From: Nonomuraea sp. PA05
GTDB lineage: Bacteria > Actinomycetota > Actinomycetes > Streptosporangiales > Streptosporangiaceae
DNA: 64,000 bases
Assembly: GCF_008086045.1 (NCBI RefSeq)
Contig: NZ_VSEY01000018.1
Coordinates: forward strand, 177,640 to 241,639
Direction: 5' to 3'
In this document: positions 40,793 to 47,996 of the stretch, one piece after another
How the letters are laid out: the number at the start of each line of letters is the position of its first letter
Numbering within the stretch: position 1 is the stretch's first letter
Notes under the pieces: generated by a model
Seen by the model: the letters and a program-made list of their open reading frames with translations, nothing else
Told to the model about the DNA's origin: nothing
Database searches by the model: none
Program-made: the position numbers and the translations under genes

Positions 40793-42056
40793 CGAAGTGC
40801 TTCAGCGCCCGAGCCAGCTCCGGCGAGTCCACCTCGTGCAGCGGCACCCCCGCCACCGTGGCCGCCCAAGCCTGCCGGATGCTCGTGATCCCCGCCGCAG
40901 CGCCGTCCGGATGCCCGAGCACTCCCCCACCGGCCAGCACCAGCAGGTCGTCGGTCCCCGTCCGTTCCAGCGTGACCGGCGCCGTCCCCGCCCACTGCGC
41001 CGACGACAGCACCGGCAGGCAAGGGAAGCCGCCGAGCAGCGGCGTGCGCACGGCCGCGACCATGGCGGCCACGTCGTCGTCCGTCACGTAGAACTTGCTG
41101 TGGAACCCGCCGCAGTGCAGGTGATCGATCCCGGCCAGGCGGGCGAGCTTCTGGTAGGCGACGTGCCCGATCCCCAGCCCCGCGTGCCGGGACAGCGCCC
41201 CGATCCCGGTGACGTGCGCGTGGATGGGCACCCGCGCGTGCCGGCGCAGCATGGCGACGGCGGGGAAGCCGACGACGTTGAGGTTGACCATGACGCAGGT
41301 CCCGCCGGCGGCCACCACCATGTCGTGGTTGCGCAGCATGCGGTCGGGTTCGTCGCTGATGTTGAAGGCGTACATCGGCCGCCGCCCCGTGCGCCGTTCC
41401 ACCTCGTCGAGCGCGCCCGTCACGGCCCTGATGCGCTGCGCCAGCGGCGCGGGCGGGCAGTCGGCGTTCACCTCGTCGTCCTTGATGAAGTCGGCGCCGG
41501 CCAGCCCCAGCTCCAGCACCAGGTCCACGTAGTCGGACGGGCGCAGGCCGACGTTGGGCTTGACGATGGTGCCGATCATCACCCCGGACGGGCGGCCGAC
41601 GAGCCGTCTGGTGCCCTCGACGGCGTAGCCCGCCGGCAGGTAGGCCCGCCCGAACGCGTCCGGCAGCTCCAGGTCGACCAGCTTGAGGCCGGCCAGCTCG
41701 CGCAGCTCGTACAGGTTGCCCGCGACGACGGGGAACAGGTTGGTCAGGGACGGCCCCGTGTTGTCGAGCGGGAAGCCGATGCGGACGAGGGCGGCGTGCA
41801 GCGGCCGGTCGCCGCGCGAGCCGGGCAGGGGCTCGGTGATCGGGGCGGGGATCTCGGTCATGCCGAGGACGACCGCGCTGTGGCGGGCGCGCAGCTCGTC
41901 GGTCTCGCCGGCGACACTGACGAACGTGCCGGTGCTCTGCTCGCCCGCGATCGCGTTCACGGCCTGCTCCAGCGGGAGGCGGGTGACCACCCGGTACGTG
42001 GCCACGGTCAGCTCCCGCCCGGTGTCTCCCTCGGCGGGCACGGTCAGGTCACGCAT
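40773..42056 (-). CDS. RuBisCO-like protein (form IV, OiaX-like)
   Basis: A 427-residue member of the RuBisCO superfamily. The active-site lysine region G-T-I-V-K166-P-N-V-G-L and the carbamate/metal segment F-I-K192-D-D194-E195 are intact, as is I-H-A-H-V-T-G. Loop 6 and the phosphate sites differ from true RuBisCO, so it is not a carbon-fixing enzyme. Non-photosynthetic RuBisCO-like proteins encoded beside DUF1537 kinases act as 3-oxo-isoapionate-4-phosphate decarboxylase or transcarboxylase/hydrolase in D-apiose/D-apionate catabolism. The ATG overlaps the racemase-family gene by 8 bp. Which reaction it performs here cannot be read from sequence. Confidence 0.85.
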   Translation of the reverse strand: MRDLTVPAEGDTGRELTVATYRVVTRLPLEQAVNAIAGEQSTGTFVSVAGETDELRARHSAVVLGMTEIPAPITEPLPGSRGDRPLHAALVRIGFPLDNTGPSLTNLFPVVAGNLYELRELAGLKLVDLELPDAFGRAYLPAGYAVEGTRRLVGRPSGVMIGTIVKPNVGLRPSDYVDLVLELGLAGADFIKDDEVNADCPPAPLAQRIRAVTGALDEVERRTGRRPMYAFNISDEPDRMLRNHDMVVAAGGTCVMVNLNVVGFPAVAMLRRHARVPIHAHVTGIGALSRHAGLGIGHVAYQKLARLAGIDHLHCGGFHSKFYVTDDDVAAMVAAVRTPLLGGFPCLPVLSSAQWAGTAPVTLERTGTDDLLVLAGGGVLGHPDGAAAGITSIRQAWAATVAGVPLHEVDSPELARALKHFGGVVAR

Positions 42057-42702
42057 GCAGTTCCTTCGCCAGGTGCTCCATGGCCAGCGGCGGGCTCGCC
42101 AGGACGGGAACGGGCAGCGAGACCGTCCCGGCCACCCGCGCCATCGACGCCTGCGCGAGCACGATCACGTCCACCTGCCCGCCCAGCTCGGCCAGCGCCT
42201 CGGCCACGCGAGCGTCGTGGGTGGCGGCGTCGCCGCTCATCAGCGCCTCGAACGCCCCCTCGCACACCTGTGCGGTCAGCGCGATCTCGGCCCCGGCCGC
42301 GTGGGCGCGCCGCCGTACGAGGTCGGCGGTCGGTTCGAGGGTGGTGGACAGGGTGGCGAGCACGCCGACGCGGGGCCCGAGCGTGACCGCGCGGTCGGCC
42401 ATCGGCCGGTCGACGCGGAGCACGGGCACGCCGGTCAGCGGTTCGGCGGCCTCCACGGCCGGGCCGATCGAGGAGCAGGTGACGAGGATGCGGGAGGCGC
42501 CGGCGGCCTCGGCGGAGGCGATGTGGCCGGCGACGCGGCGGGCGGTCCCGGGGGTGAGGCGGCCGGCGGCGATGGTGTTCTTGATCAGGCTGTCGTCGAC
42601 GATGTTGAACGTCTCGACGCCGGGCAGGTGCTTCGCGCACAGCTCCGCGAAGACCGGCACCAGCGTGGCCGAGGTGTGGATCAGTCCGAGTGTTGTGGTC
42701 AA
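42049..42702 (-). CDS. Asp/Glu/hydantoin racemase-family protein
   Basis: A 217-residue protein of the Asp/Glu racemase superfamily. Both catalytic Cys positions are recognisable: L-V-T-C-S-S-I-G-P (about 73-81, first half) and a second-half V-L-A-Q-A-S-M-A, where the usual Cys is replaced by Ala or Ser. Loss of one Cys suggests a non-racemase role such as an isomerase or decarboxylase. The start is TTG 42702 with GGAGAGG upstream, overlapping the FadR-type stop (TTGA). It precedes and overlaps the RuBisCO-like gene, so it should act in that pathway. Confidence 0.75.
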   Translation of the reverse strand: MTTTLGLIHTSATLVPVFAELCAKHLPGVETFNIVDDSLIKNTIAAGRLTPGTARRVAGHIASAEAAGASRILVTCSSIGPAVEAAEPLTGVPVLRVDRPMADRAVTLGPRVGVLATLSTTLEPTADLVRRRAHAAGAEIALTAQVCEGAFEALMSGDAATHDARVAEALAELGGQVDVIVLAQASMARVAGTVSLPVPVLASPPLAMEHLAKELHA

Positions 42703-43373
42703 GGCCTCTCCATCGTGGGTTGCGTGAACAGGTCGTGCCAGACCTGGAAGTGGTCGTCGCTGGCCTGCCCGGCGGCGTCCGCGTCGCCGGCGAGCAGCGC
42801 CTCGTACAGGGGCCGGTGGGCGGCCACCGACACCTCCTTGTCGCGGGGGTGGGTCTTGAGCCGGTCGCGGCGCTGGCGGACGGCGCGGAAGAGCACGCCG
42901 GTCATCGCGTCGGCGAAGAAGGTGAGCGCGGCGTTGCCGGTGGCGTGCAGCAGCGCCTGGTGGAAGGCGAAGTCGGCGTGGTCGATGTCCTCGGCGGTGG
43001 CGGCGGCCTCCATGTCGGCCAGGGCCTTGCCGACGTGCGCGATGGCGACCGGGTCGCCCCGGCGGGCGGCCTCCCTGGCGGCCTGGCGTTCGAGCGCGAC
43101 GCGTACGGAGTGCAGGGACTCGATCGTGAGGTGGCTGGCGGACAGGGCCAGGTCGAGCGCGGCCTCCAGGCCTTGCGGGTCGAGCCGCTGGACGTAGGTG
43201 CCGGAGCCCTGCCGCCTGTTCAGCACGCCGAACGCTTCGAGCAGCCGCAGGCGGTCGCGCAACGCGGTACGGCTGACGCCGAGCCGCTCGGCCAGCTCGC
43301 GTTCGGCCGGCAGCCTGGCGCCCTCGCCGAGGTCGCGGATGAGCCCGGCCAGGGCGTCGGAGACGGCGTCCAC
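42699..43373 (-). CDS. FadR/GntR-family regulator (FCD), minus-strand pathway
   Basis: A 224-residue regulator with an N-terminal winged HTH (L-P-A-E-R-E-L-A-E-R-L-G-V-S-R-T-A-L-R-D-R, about 22-42) and a C-terminal all-helical FCD ligand domain with the metal-site pattern D-H-A-D-F-A-F-H and A-A-H-R-P-L. I place the start at GTG 43373 (GAGGTGA 6 nt upstream) because the longer frame to 43421 would run through two TGGTNNNACCA-like operators. It heads the operon with the racemase-family, RuBisCO-like and kinase genes. Confidence 0.85.
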   Translation of the reverse strand: MDAVSDALAGLIRDLGEGARLPAERELAERLGVSRTALRDRLRLLEAFGVLNRRQGSGTYVQRLDPQGLEAALDLALSASHLTIESLHSVRVALERQAAREAARRGDPVAIAHVGKALADMEAAATAEDIDHADFAFHQALLHATGNAALTFFADAMTGVLFRAVRQRRDRLKTHPRDKEVSVAAHRPLYEALLAGDADAAGQASDDHFQVWHDLFTQPTMERP

Positions 43374-43388
43374 GGCGATCACCTCAAT

Positions 43389-43420
43389 TGGTCGTACCAC
43401 TTGCCGGAAAGGTACTACCA
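43389..43420. promoter_or_regulatory. two TGGTNNNACCA-type operators (FadR class)
   Basis: TGGTCGTACCA (43389-43399) and AGGTACTACCA (43410-43420) lie 21 bp apart, about two helical turns, just upstream of the minus-strand regulator start. TGGTNNNACCA-like sites are classic for FadR-subfamily GntR proteins. They are the natural targets of the minus-strand regulator. Confidence 0.7.
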
Positions 43421-43437
43421 AAGTCCCGAAATGTCAC

Positions 43438-43472
43438 TTCATCAGATGAAAAACTAACTTCATCAGATGAAG
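43438..43472. promoter_or_regulatory. two TTCATCAGATGAA palindromes (second FadR-type regulator)
   Basis: TTCATCAGATGAA is a perfect odd palindrome present at 43438-43450 and, extended to CTTCATCAGATGAAG, at 43458-43472. Their centres are 21 bp apart. They lie directly before the plus-strand regulator and differ from the TGGTNNNACCA pair only 20-50 bp away, so each divergent regulator appears to have its own operator pair. Confidence 0.75.
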
Positions 43473-43476
43473 CTCT

Positions 43477-44229
43477 ATGAAAACGGGCGCGCTCGGGATA
43501 GCGTGCGGAGCCGTGGCAACTGATCCCCAGCGGGACTCGGCCAGGAACGTCCAGGTCGTACGTGCCCTCGGCGCCCGCATCGTCGGCGGCACGCTGGCTC
43601 CCGGCACGTCCATCCCCATCGAGGAGGAGCTCGTCGGCGAGCTCGGCGTAGGCCGCTCCGCCGTGCGGGAGGGCGTCAAGGTGCTGGCAGGCAAGGGCCT
43701 GCTGGAGACCAGGAGGAGCGCGGGCACGATCGTGCGCCCCCGCGAGTCCTGGAACCTGCTCGACGCCGACGTGCTGAGCTGGCGTTTCGAGCCGGAGCCC
43801 CGTCCTGAGGACATCCGGGTGCTGGCCGACCTGCGGGTCGCGCTGGAGCCCGGGGCCGCCAGGGTGGCGGCCGAGCGGGCCGACGCGGCGGCCGTGCGGC
43901 GCATCGACGAGGCCCTGGCCGCGCTGTACGCCACGGCGGACGACCCCGAGCCGTTCATCGAGGCCGACCTGGCCTTCCACAAGGCGGTGTTCGCCGCCGC
44001 CGACAACGACCTGCTGCTCTACATCTACGAAATGATCAGCATCGCCCTGCGGTCCGTGCGCCAGGTGCACACCCGCTCGGTGGCGCACAACAAGGAAACG
44101 CTGCCCGGTCACGAACGCGTGGCCCAGGCGATCAGGCGCCGGCACCACCGCAAGGCCGAGGAGGCCATGCGCACGGTGGTCGAAGTGGCCAGGGCCGACG
44201 CCGAGCAGCACGTACATCTCTGCTGTTAG
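43477..44229 (+). CDS. second FadR/GntR-family regulator (FCD)
   Basis: A 250-residue regulator (238 if it starts at GTG 43513). The winged HTH contains I-P-I-E-E-E-L-V-G-E-L-G-V-G-R-S-A-V-R-E-G and the wing R-R-S-A-G-T-I-V-R-P. The FCD domain has E-A-D-L-A-F-H-K-A-V and E-R-V-A-Q-A-I ending in a Cys pair. ATG 43477 has no clear Shine-Dalgarno. It is divergent from the other FadR-type gene and 34 bp before the crotonase gene, which it probably controls. G-A-R-I-V-G-G-T-L-A-P-G-T-S resembles sugar-acid regulators of the DgoR type (inference). Confidence 0.85.
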   Translation: MKTGALGIACGAVATDPQRDSARNVQVVRALGARIVGGTLAPGTSIPIEEELVGELGVGRSAVREGVKVLAGKGLLETRRSAGTIVRPRESWNLLDADVLSWRFEPEPRPEDIRVLADLRVALEPGAARVAAERADAAAVRRIDEALAALYATADDPEPFIEADLAFHKAVFAAADNDLLLYIYEMISIALRSVRQVHTRSVAHNKETLPGHERVAQAIRRRHHRKAEEAMRTVVEVARADAEQHVHLCC

Positions 44230-44263
44230 CTGTGAAGCTGTTAGTTGCGAAAGGGCTCCCCCC

Positions 44264-45028
44264 TTGGACGTCCTCCTCGACCTCGACGGCCCCGTGGCCG
44301 TCGTCACCCTCAACAGACCCGCCAAGCTGAACGCGATCACCCCCGACATGGCCGCCGCGCTGCGTGCCTGCCTGACCCGGGTGGACGCCGACCCCGACCT
44401 CCGCGTGGCCGTGCTGACCGGCGCGGGCGAGCGCTCGTTCTGCGTCGGCAGCGACATCCGCGAGCTGGACGAGTACGCCACCCCCTGGGAGTTCCGCAAC
44501 CGCGGCGACTACGGCGACGCCGTCCGCGCCCTGCGCAAGCCGATCATCGCGGCCGTCAACGGCTACGCCTACGGCGGCGGCCTGGAGCTGGCCATGGCCT
44601 GCGACATCCGGCTGGCCGCGGAGACGGCGACGTTCGCGGCGCCGGAGATCAAGCTCGGCTGGATCGGCGGCAGCGGCCAGTCGGCGCTGCTGGCGCACGC
44701 GGTCGGCCCGGGCAACGCGGCCACGATGCTGCTCACCGGCGACCCCATCGACGCCGCCCGCGCCCAGGCATGGGGGCTCGTCACCGACGTCCACCCACAG
44801 GACCAGCTCGTGAAGGCGGCCAGGACGCTGGCGCACACCATCGCCAAACGCCCGCCGATCGCCGCCCAGACCGCCAAGGCCAACCTCAAGGCCGCCTACT
44901 CGATGCCGCTCGACCAGGCCATCCAGTACGAGCGCGACCTGCAGACCGTCTGCTTCGCCACGCAGGATGCCGCCGAGGGCAGGGCCGCCTTCGCCGAGCG
45001 CCGCGAGCCCGTCTTCGAGGGGCGCTGA
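44264..45028 (+). CDS. enoyl-CoA hydratase/isomerase (crotonase) family
   Basis: A 254-residue crotonase starting at TTG 44264 with AAAGGG upstream. The CoA-binding/oxyanion elements are G-S-D-I-R-E-L and Y-G-G-G-L-E-L-A-M-A-C-D, and the two catalytic Glu positions of hydratases are kept (L-E-L-A and A-P-E-I-K-L-G-W). It therefore could add water to, or isomerise, an enoyl-CoA. It opens an operon with a CoA transferase, a solute-binding-like protein, an SDR and a DUF4432 protein, suggesting that a sugar- or aromatic-derived acid is handled as a CoA thioester. Confidence 0.88.
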   Translation: MDVLLDLDGPVAVVTLNRPAKLNAITPDMAAALRACLTRVDADPDLRVAVLTGAGERSFCVGSDIRELDEYATPWEFRNRGDYGDAVRALRKPIIAAVNGYAYGGGLELAMACDIRLAAETATFAAPEIKLGWIGGSGQSALLAHAVGPGNAATMLLTGDPIDAARAQAWGLVTDVHPQDQLVKAARTLAHTIAKRPPIAAQTAKANLKAAYSMPLDQAIQYERDLQTVCFATQDAAEGRAAFAERREPVFEGR

Positions 45029-45029
45029 C

Positions 45030-46220
45030 ATGGGGGTGCTCGACGGCTACCGCGTCGTGGACCTGTCCATCGCGATGGCGGGCCCGCTGGCCGCCATGCG
45101 GCTGGGCGACCTGGGCGCGGACGTGGTCAAGGTGGAACCGGTCACCGGCGAGTGGCAGCGGCACGCCCCGGCGGGCGGCGCCCACGGCAACCGGGTCAAC
45201 GCCTCGTTCCTGTCGCTCAACCGCAACAAGCGCAGCCTCGCGGTCAACCTCAAGTCGGACGAGGGCCGCGCGATCGTGCACAAGCTGGCCAGGACCGCCG
45301 ACGTGTTCCTGCAGAACTACCGGCCAGGCGTGGCCGAGCGGCTCGGCATGGACTACGAGACGATCAGCGGGCTGAACCCGTCCATCGTGTACGTCTCGAT
45401 GTCCGGCTACGGCGAGACCGGCCCGTACATCTCACGTCCCGGCCAGGACCTGCTGCTGCAGGCCATGAGCGGCGCCATGCTGAGCACCGGCCGCGACGGC
45501 GACCCGCCCGCGCCCGCCGGCTCGTACGCGATCGACGCCATCACCGCCTACAGCGCGTTCGAGGGCGCGCTGGCCGCGCTGCTGCACCGCGAGCGCACCG
45601 GCGAGGGCCAGCGGGTGAGCGTCAACATGCTGGACGCGGCCGTCGCCGTGCAGATGCAGGAGCTGTCGATCTTCACGGTCGGCAAGGTGCCGCAGCGGCG
45701 CGGACGCGAGCCGCACGGCCACACCTACATCCGCGCCCCGTACGGCGTCTTCGCCACCAAGGACGGCTTCATCGCGCTCGGCATGCCCCGCCTGGACGGG
45801 CTGGCCGTGGCGCTGGACCTGCCGGAGCTGGCCGCCATGGACGGCGACGCCGACGGCCACACCCGGCGCGACGAGATCACCGCCATGGTGGCCGCCCGCC
45901 TGCCCGAGCGCACCACGGACGAGTGGCTGGAGATCCTGGCCCGCCACGACCTGTGGGCCGGCCCGGTGTACGGCTACGCGGACCTGATGAAGGATCCGCA
46001 GGTCGAGCACAACGGCTCGTTCGTCACCTACGAGCACCGCACCGAGGGCACGGTCACCACGCCCGGCTTTCCCTACCGCTTCAGCGCCACCCCGCCCGAG
46101 GTGCGCAGGGGCGCGCCGCTGGTCGGCGAGCACACCGAGGAGCTGCTCGCCGAGCTGGGCTACTCCCCCGGACGCACCGCCGAGCTGGCCGCGGAAGGCG
46201 TGCTGGCATGCGAGGACTGA
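45030..46220 (+). CDS. CaiB/BaiF-type class III CoA transferase
   Basis: A 396-residue family III CoA transferase. It begins V-V-D-L-S-I-A-M-A-G-P-L-A-A, has the L-G-A-D-V-V-K-V-E-P signature and a catalytic Asp in R-P-G-Q-D-L-L-L-Q-A. These dimers move CoA between carboxylic acids without a classical ping-pong release. The ATG at 45030 is 1 bp after the crotonase stop. Its last codons form part of a 14-bp duplication that includes the next start. Confidence 0.9.
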   Translation: MGVLDGYRVVDLSIAMAGPLAAMRLGDLGADVVKVEPVTGEWQRHAPAGGAHGNRVNASFLSLNRNKRSLAVNLKSDEGRAIVHKLARTADVFLQNYRPGVAERLGMDYETISGLNPSIVYVSMSGYGETGPYISRPGQDLLLQAMSGAMLSTGRDGDPPAPAGSYAIDAITAYSAFEGALAALLHRERTGEGQRVSVNMLDAAVAVQMQELSIFTVGKVPQRRGREPHGHTYIRAPYGVFATKDGFIALGMPRLDGLAVALDLPELAAMDGDADGHTRRDEITAMVAARLPERTTDEWLEILARHDLWAGPVYGYADLMKDPQVEHNGSFVTYEHRTEGTVTTPGFPYRFSATPPEVRRGAPLVGEHTEELLAELGYSPGRTAELAAEGVLACED

Positions 46221-46238
46221 CGTGCGAGGACTGACGTG
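46211..46238 (+). repeat. 14-bp duplication across a stop/start junction
   Basis: CGAGGACTGACGTG occurs twice in direct tandem (46211-46224 and 46225-46238). The first copy supplies the Shine-Dalgarno (GAGGA), the CoA transferase stop and the GTG start of the next gene. The second copy has a spare GTG in another frame. Confidence 0.85.
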
Positions 46239-47295
46239 GGACCATCCGCGCGGGTACGCGCCGCTGGACGAGCTGACGCGGCTCGACCTGGCGGGCGCGA
46301 ACCCGTACGGGGACGTGCCTGAGCCGATCACCTGGGACCGGCAGCCGCTCGAAGGCTTCGAGTCGGAGCCGATCGCTCGCCTGTCCGAGACCTATGACGT
46401 GATGGTGATCGATCACCCTGGCCTGGGCGCGGCGACGGACGCGCTGGTGCCGATGGAGGAGCTGTTCTCGCCGGAGGAGCTGGCCGGGCTGCGCTTCGCG
46501 GGCCGCTCGTACGAGAGCTACCACCTGGACGGGCGGCAGTGGGCGCTGCCCCTGGACGCCGCCACCCAGGTGGCCGCCGCCCGGCCGGGCGTGCGGGCGC
46601 CTTCCTCCTGGCCCGGGGTCCGCTCGGCGGCGGAGTCGGGACGGATGGCGTTGTGCCTGGGCGGGCCGCACGCGTTCCTCATGTTCTGCGCGGTGACGTG
46701 CGGGGACTTCCTCGACGAGGAAGCCGGGGAGCGGGCGCTGGAGCTGATGGCGGAGCTACTCGCCGTCGCCGACCCCGCGTTGTCGCTGCGCAACCCGATC
46801 GGGGTGCTGGACGCGATGGCGGCGGGCGAAGTGGACTTCTGCCCCCTGCTGTACGGGTACGTCACGTATCCGCTGGCCTTCACCGACGCGCCCGCCTGGC
46901 CGGGCCGTGAGCCGGGCAGCGTGCTCGGCGGCACCGGGCTGGTGGTGTCGCGGCGGCGCATCGGCGAGATCCGCGAGCCGGTGCGGGCGCACCTGCTGCG
47001 GCTGACGTCCGAGCCGGTGCAGGGCACGCTCTTCCCGGCCACCGGCGGCCAGCCTGCCGCGCGGTCGGTGTGGACGGACGGGCCCGGCGAGGCGACACCC
47101 GCCGCGACCGGGAGCACCCGCGCCTTCTACCGCGACACCCGCGCCACCATGGAGGCCGCCTGGATCAGGCCGCGCTTCCCCGGCTACATCGCCCGCCAGG
47201 AGCGCTCGTCCGCGCTCATCCGCGACGGCCTGCTCGCCGGAACCCCCACCCGTGACCTGCTCAAGACCCTGCACGAGGAATGGAGGACACCATGA
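46222..47295 (+). CDS. solute-binding-protein homologue without signal peptide
   Basis: A 357-residue protein that resembles family 1 extracellular solute-binding proteins (R-G-L-T-W-D-H-P-R-G-Y at the start; Y-D-V-M-V-I-D-H-P and A-L-P-L-D-A-A-T-Q in the body) yet starts directly at that motif, with no Sec, Tat or lipobox sequence. The GTG start is fixed by GAGGA 5 nt upstream. No permease or ATPase is in the operon. It is therefore probably a cytosolic ligand-binding protein or enzyme built on the periplasmic-binding-protein fold, serving the crotonase/CoA-transferase/SDR pathway. Confidence 0.7.
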   Translation: MRGLTWDHPRGYAPLDELTRLDLAGANPYGDVPEPITWDRQPLEGFESEPIARLSETYDVMVIDHPGLGAATDALVPMEELFSPEELAGLRFAGRSYESYHLDGRQWALPLDAATQVAAARPGVRAPSSWPGVRSAAESGRMALCLGGPHAFLMFCAVTCGDFLDEEAGERALELMAELLAVADPALSLRNPIGVLDAMAAGEVDFCPLLYGYVTYPLAFTDAPAWPGREPGSVLGGTGLVVSRRRIGEIREPVRAHLLRLTSEPVQGTLFPATGGQPAARSVWTDGPGEATPAATGSTRAFYRDTRATMEAAWIRPRFPGYIARQERSSALIRDGLLAGTPTRDLLKTLHEEWRTP

Positions 47296-47996
47296 CCACG
47301 GCGCTCGTCACAGGCGCCGCCGGGGCGCTCGGCCGCGCGATCGTGCGCCGCCTGACCGCCGATGGCCACCAGGTGGCGGCACTCGACGTGGACGCCGCCG
47401 GCCTGGAGGGCGCGCTCAACCTGAAGAGCGACCTGCGCGACCCGGCGGCGATCGAGGCCGCGTTCGAGGAGACGGCCGCGCGGCTCGGCCCGGTCGGCGT
47501 CCTGGTCAACAACGCCGCCGTCTACCCGGCCCGCCCGTTCCTCGAGGTGCCGCTGGAGGAGTACGACCACGTGGTCGCCGTCAACCAGCGCGCCTACTGG
47601 CTGTGCGCCCAGCACGCGGCCCGCCAGATGACGGAGCTGGGCGGCGGCGCCATCGTCAACATCGCCTCGATCACCATGCACGGCGGCTGGGCGGACCTGG
47701 CCGCCTACGTCTCCACCAAGGGCGCGGCGGCGGCGTTCACCAGGGCGCTGGCCCGCGAGCTTGGCCCCCGCGAGATCCGGGTCAACTGCGTCTCGCCCGG
47801 CGCGTTCCCGACGGCCGCCGAGGAGATCCACGAGGATCTGGAGGCGTACAACCGGATGGTGCTGGAGCGGCAGGCGCTGCAGCGGCGCGGCACGCCGGAC
47901 GAGCTGGCCGCCGTGGTGTCGTTCCTGACCGGCCCGGACTCCTCGTTCGTCACGGGCCAGAGCATCGAAGTCAACGGAGGGTGGGTGATGGCATGA
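47292..47996 (+). CDS. short-chain dehydrogenase/reductase
   Basis: A 234-residue classical SDR: T-G-A-A-G-A-L-G-R-A (about 6-15), N-N-A-A (about 75-78), catalytic Ser in I-A-S-I-T and Y-V-S-T-K (Tyr and Lys). It lacks an obvious Asp after the second strand only in part (A-L-D-V-D), so NAD is the likely cofactor. ATG 47292 overlaps the previous stop with GGAGGAC in front. Probable sugar or hydroxyacid dehydrogenase of the operon. Confidence 0.88.
   Translation: MTTALVTGAAGALGRAIVRRLTADGHQVAALDVDAAGLEGALNLKSDLRDPAAIEAAFEETAARLGPVGVLVNNAAVYPARPFLEVPLEEYDHVVAVNQRAYWLCAQHAARQMTELGGGAIVNIASITMHGGWADLAAYVSTKGAAAAFTRALARELGPREIRVNCVSPGAFPTAAEEIHEDLEAYNRMVLERQALQRRGTPDELAAVVSFLTGPDSSFVTGQSIEVNGGWVMA

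Noticed and set aside
40773..42056. Interpretation as a true carbon-fixing RuBisCO large subunit
   Set aside because: Although the carbamate Lys and metal ligands are kept, loop 6 and other substrate motifs differ, the length is short for forms I-III, and there is no phosphoribulokinase or small subunit.
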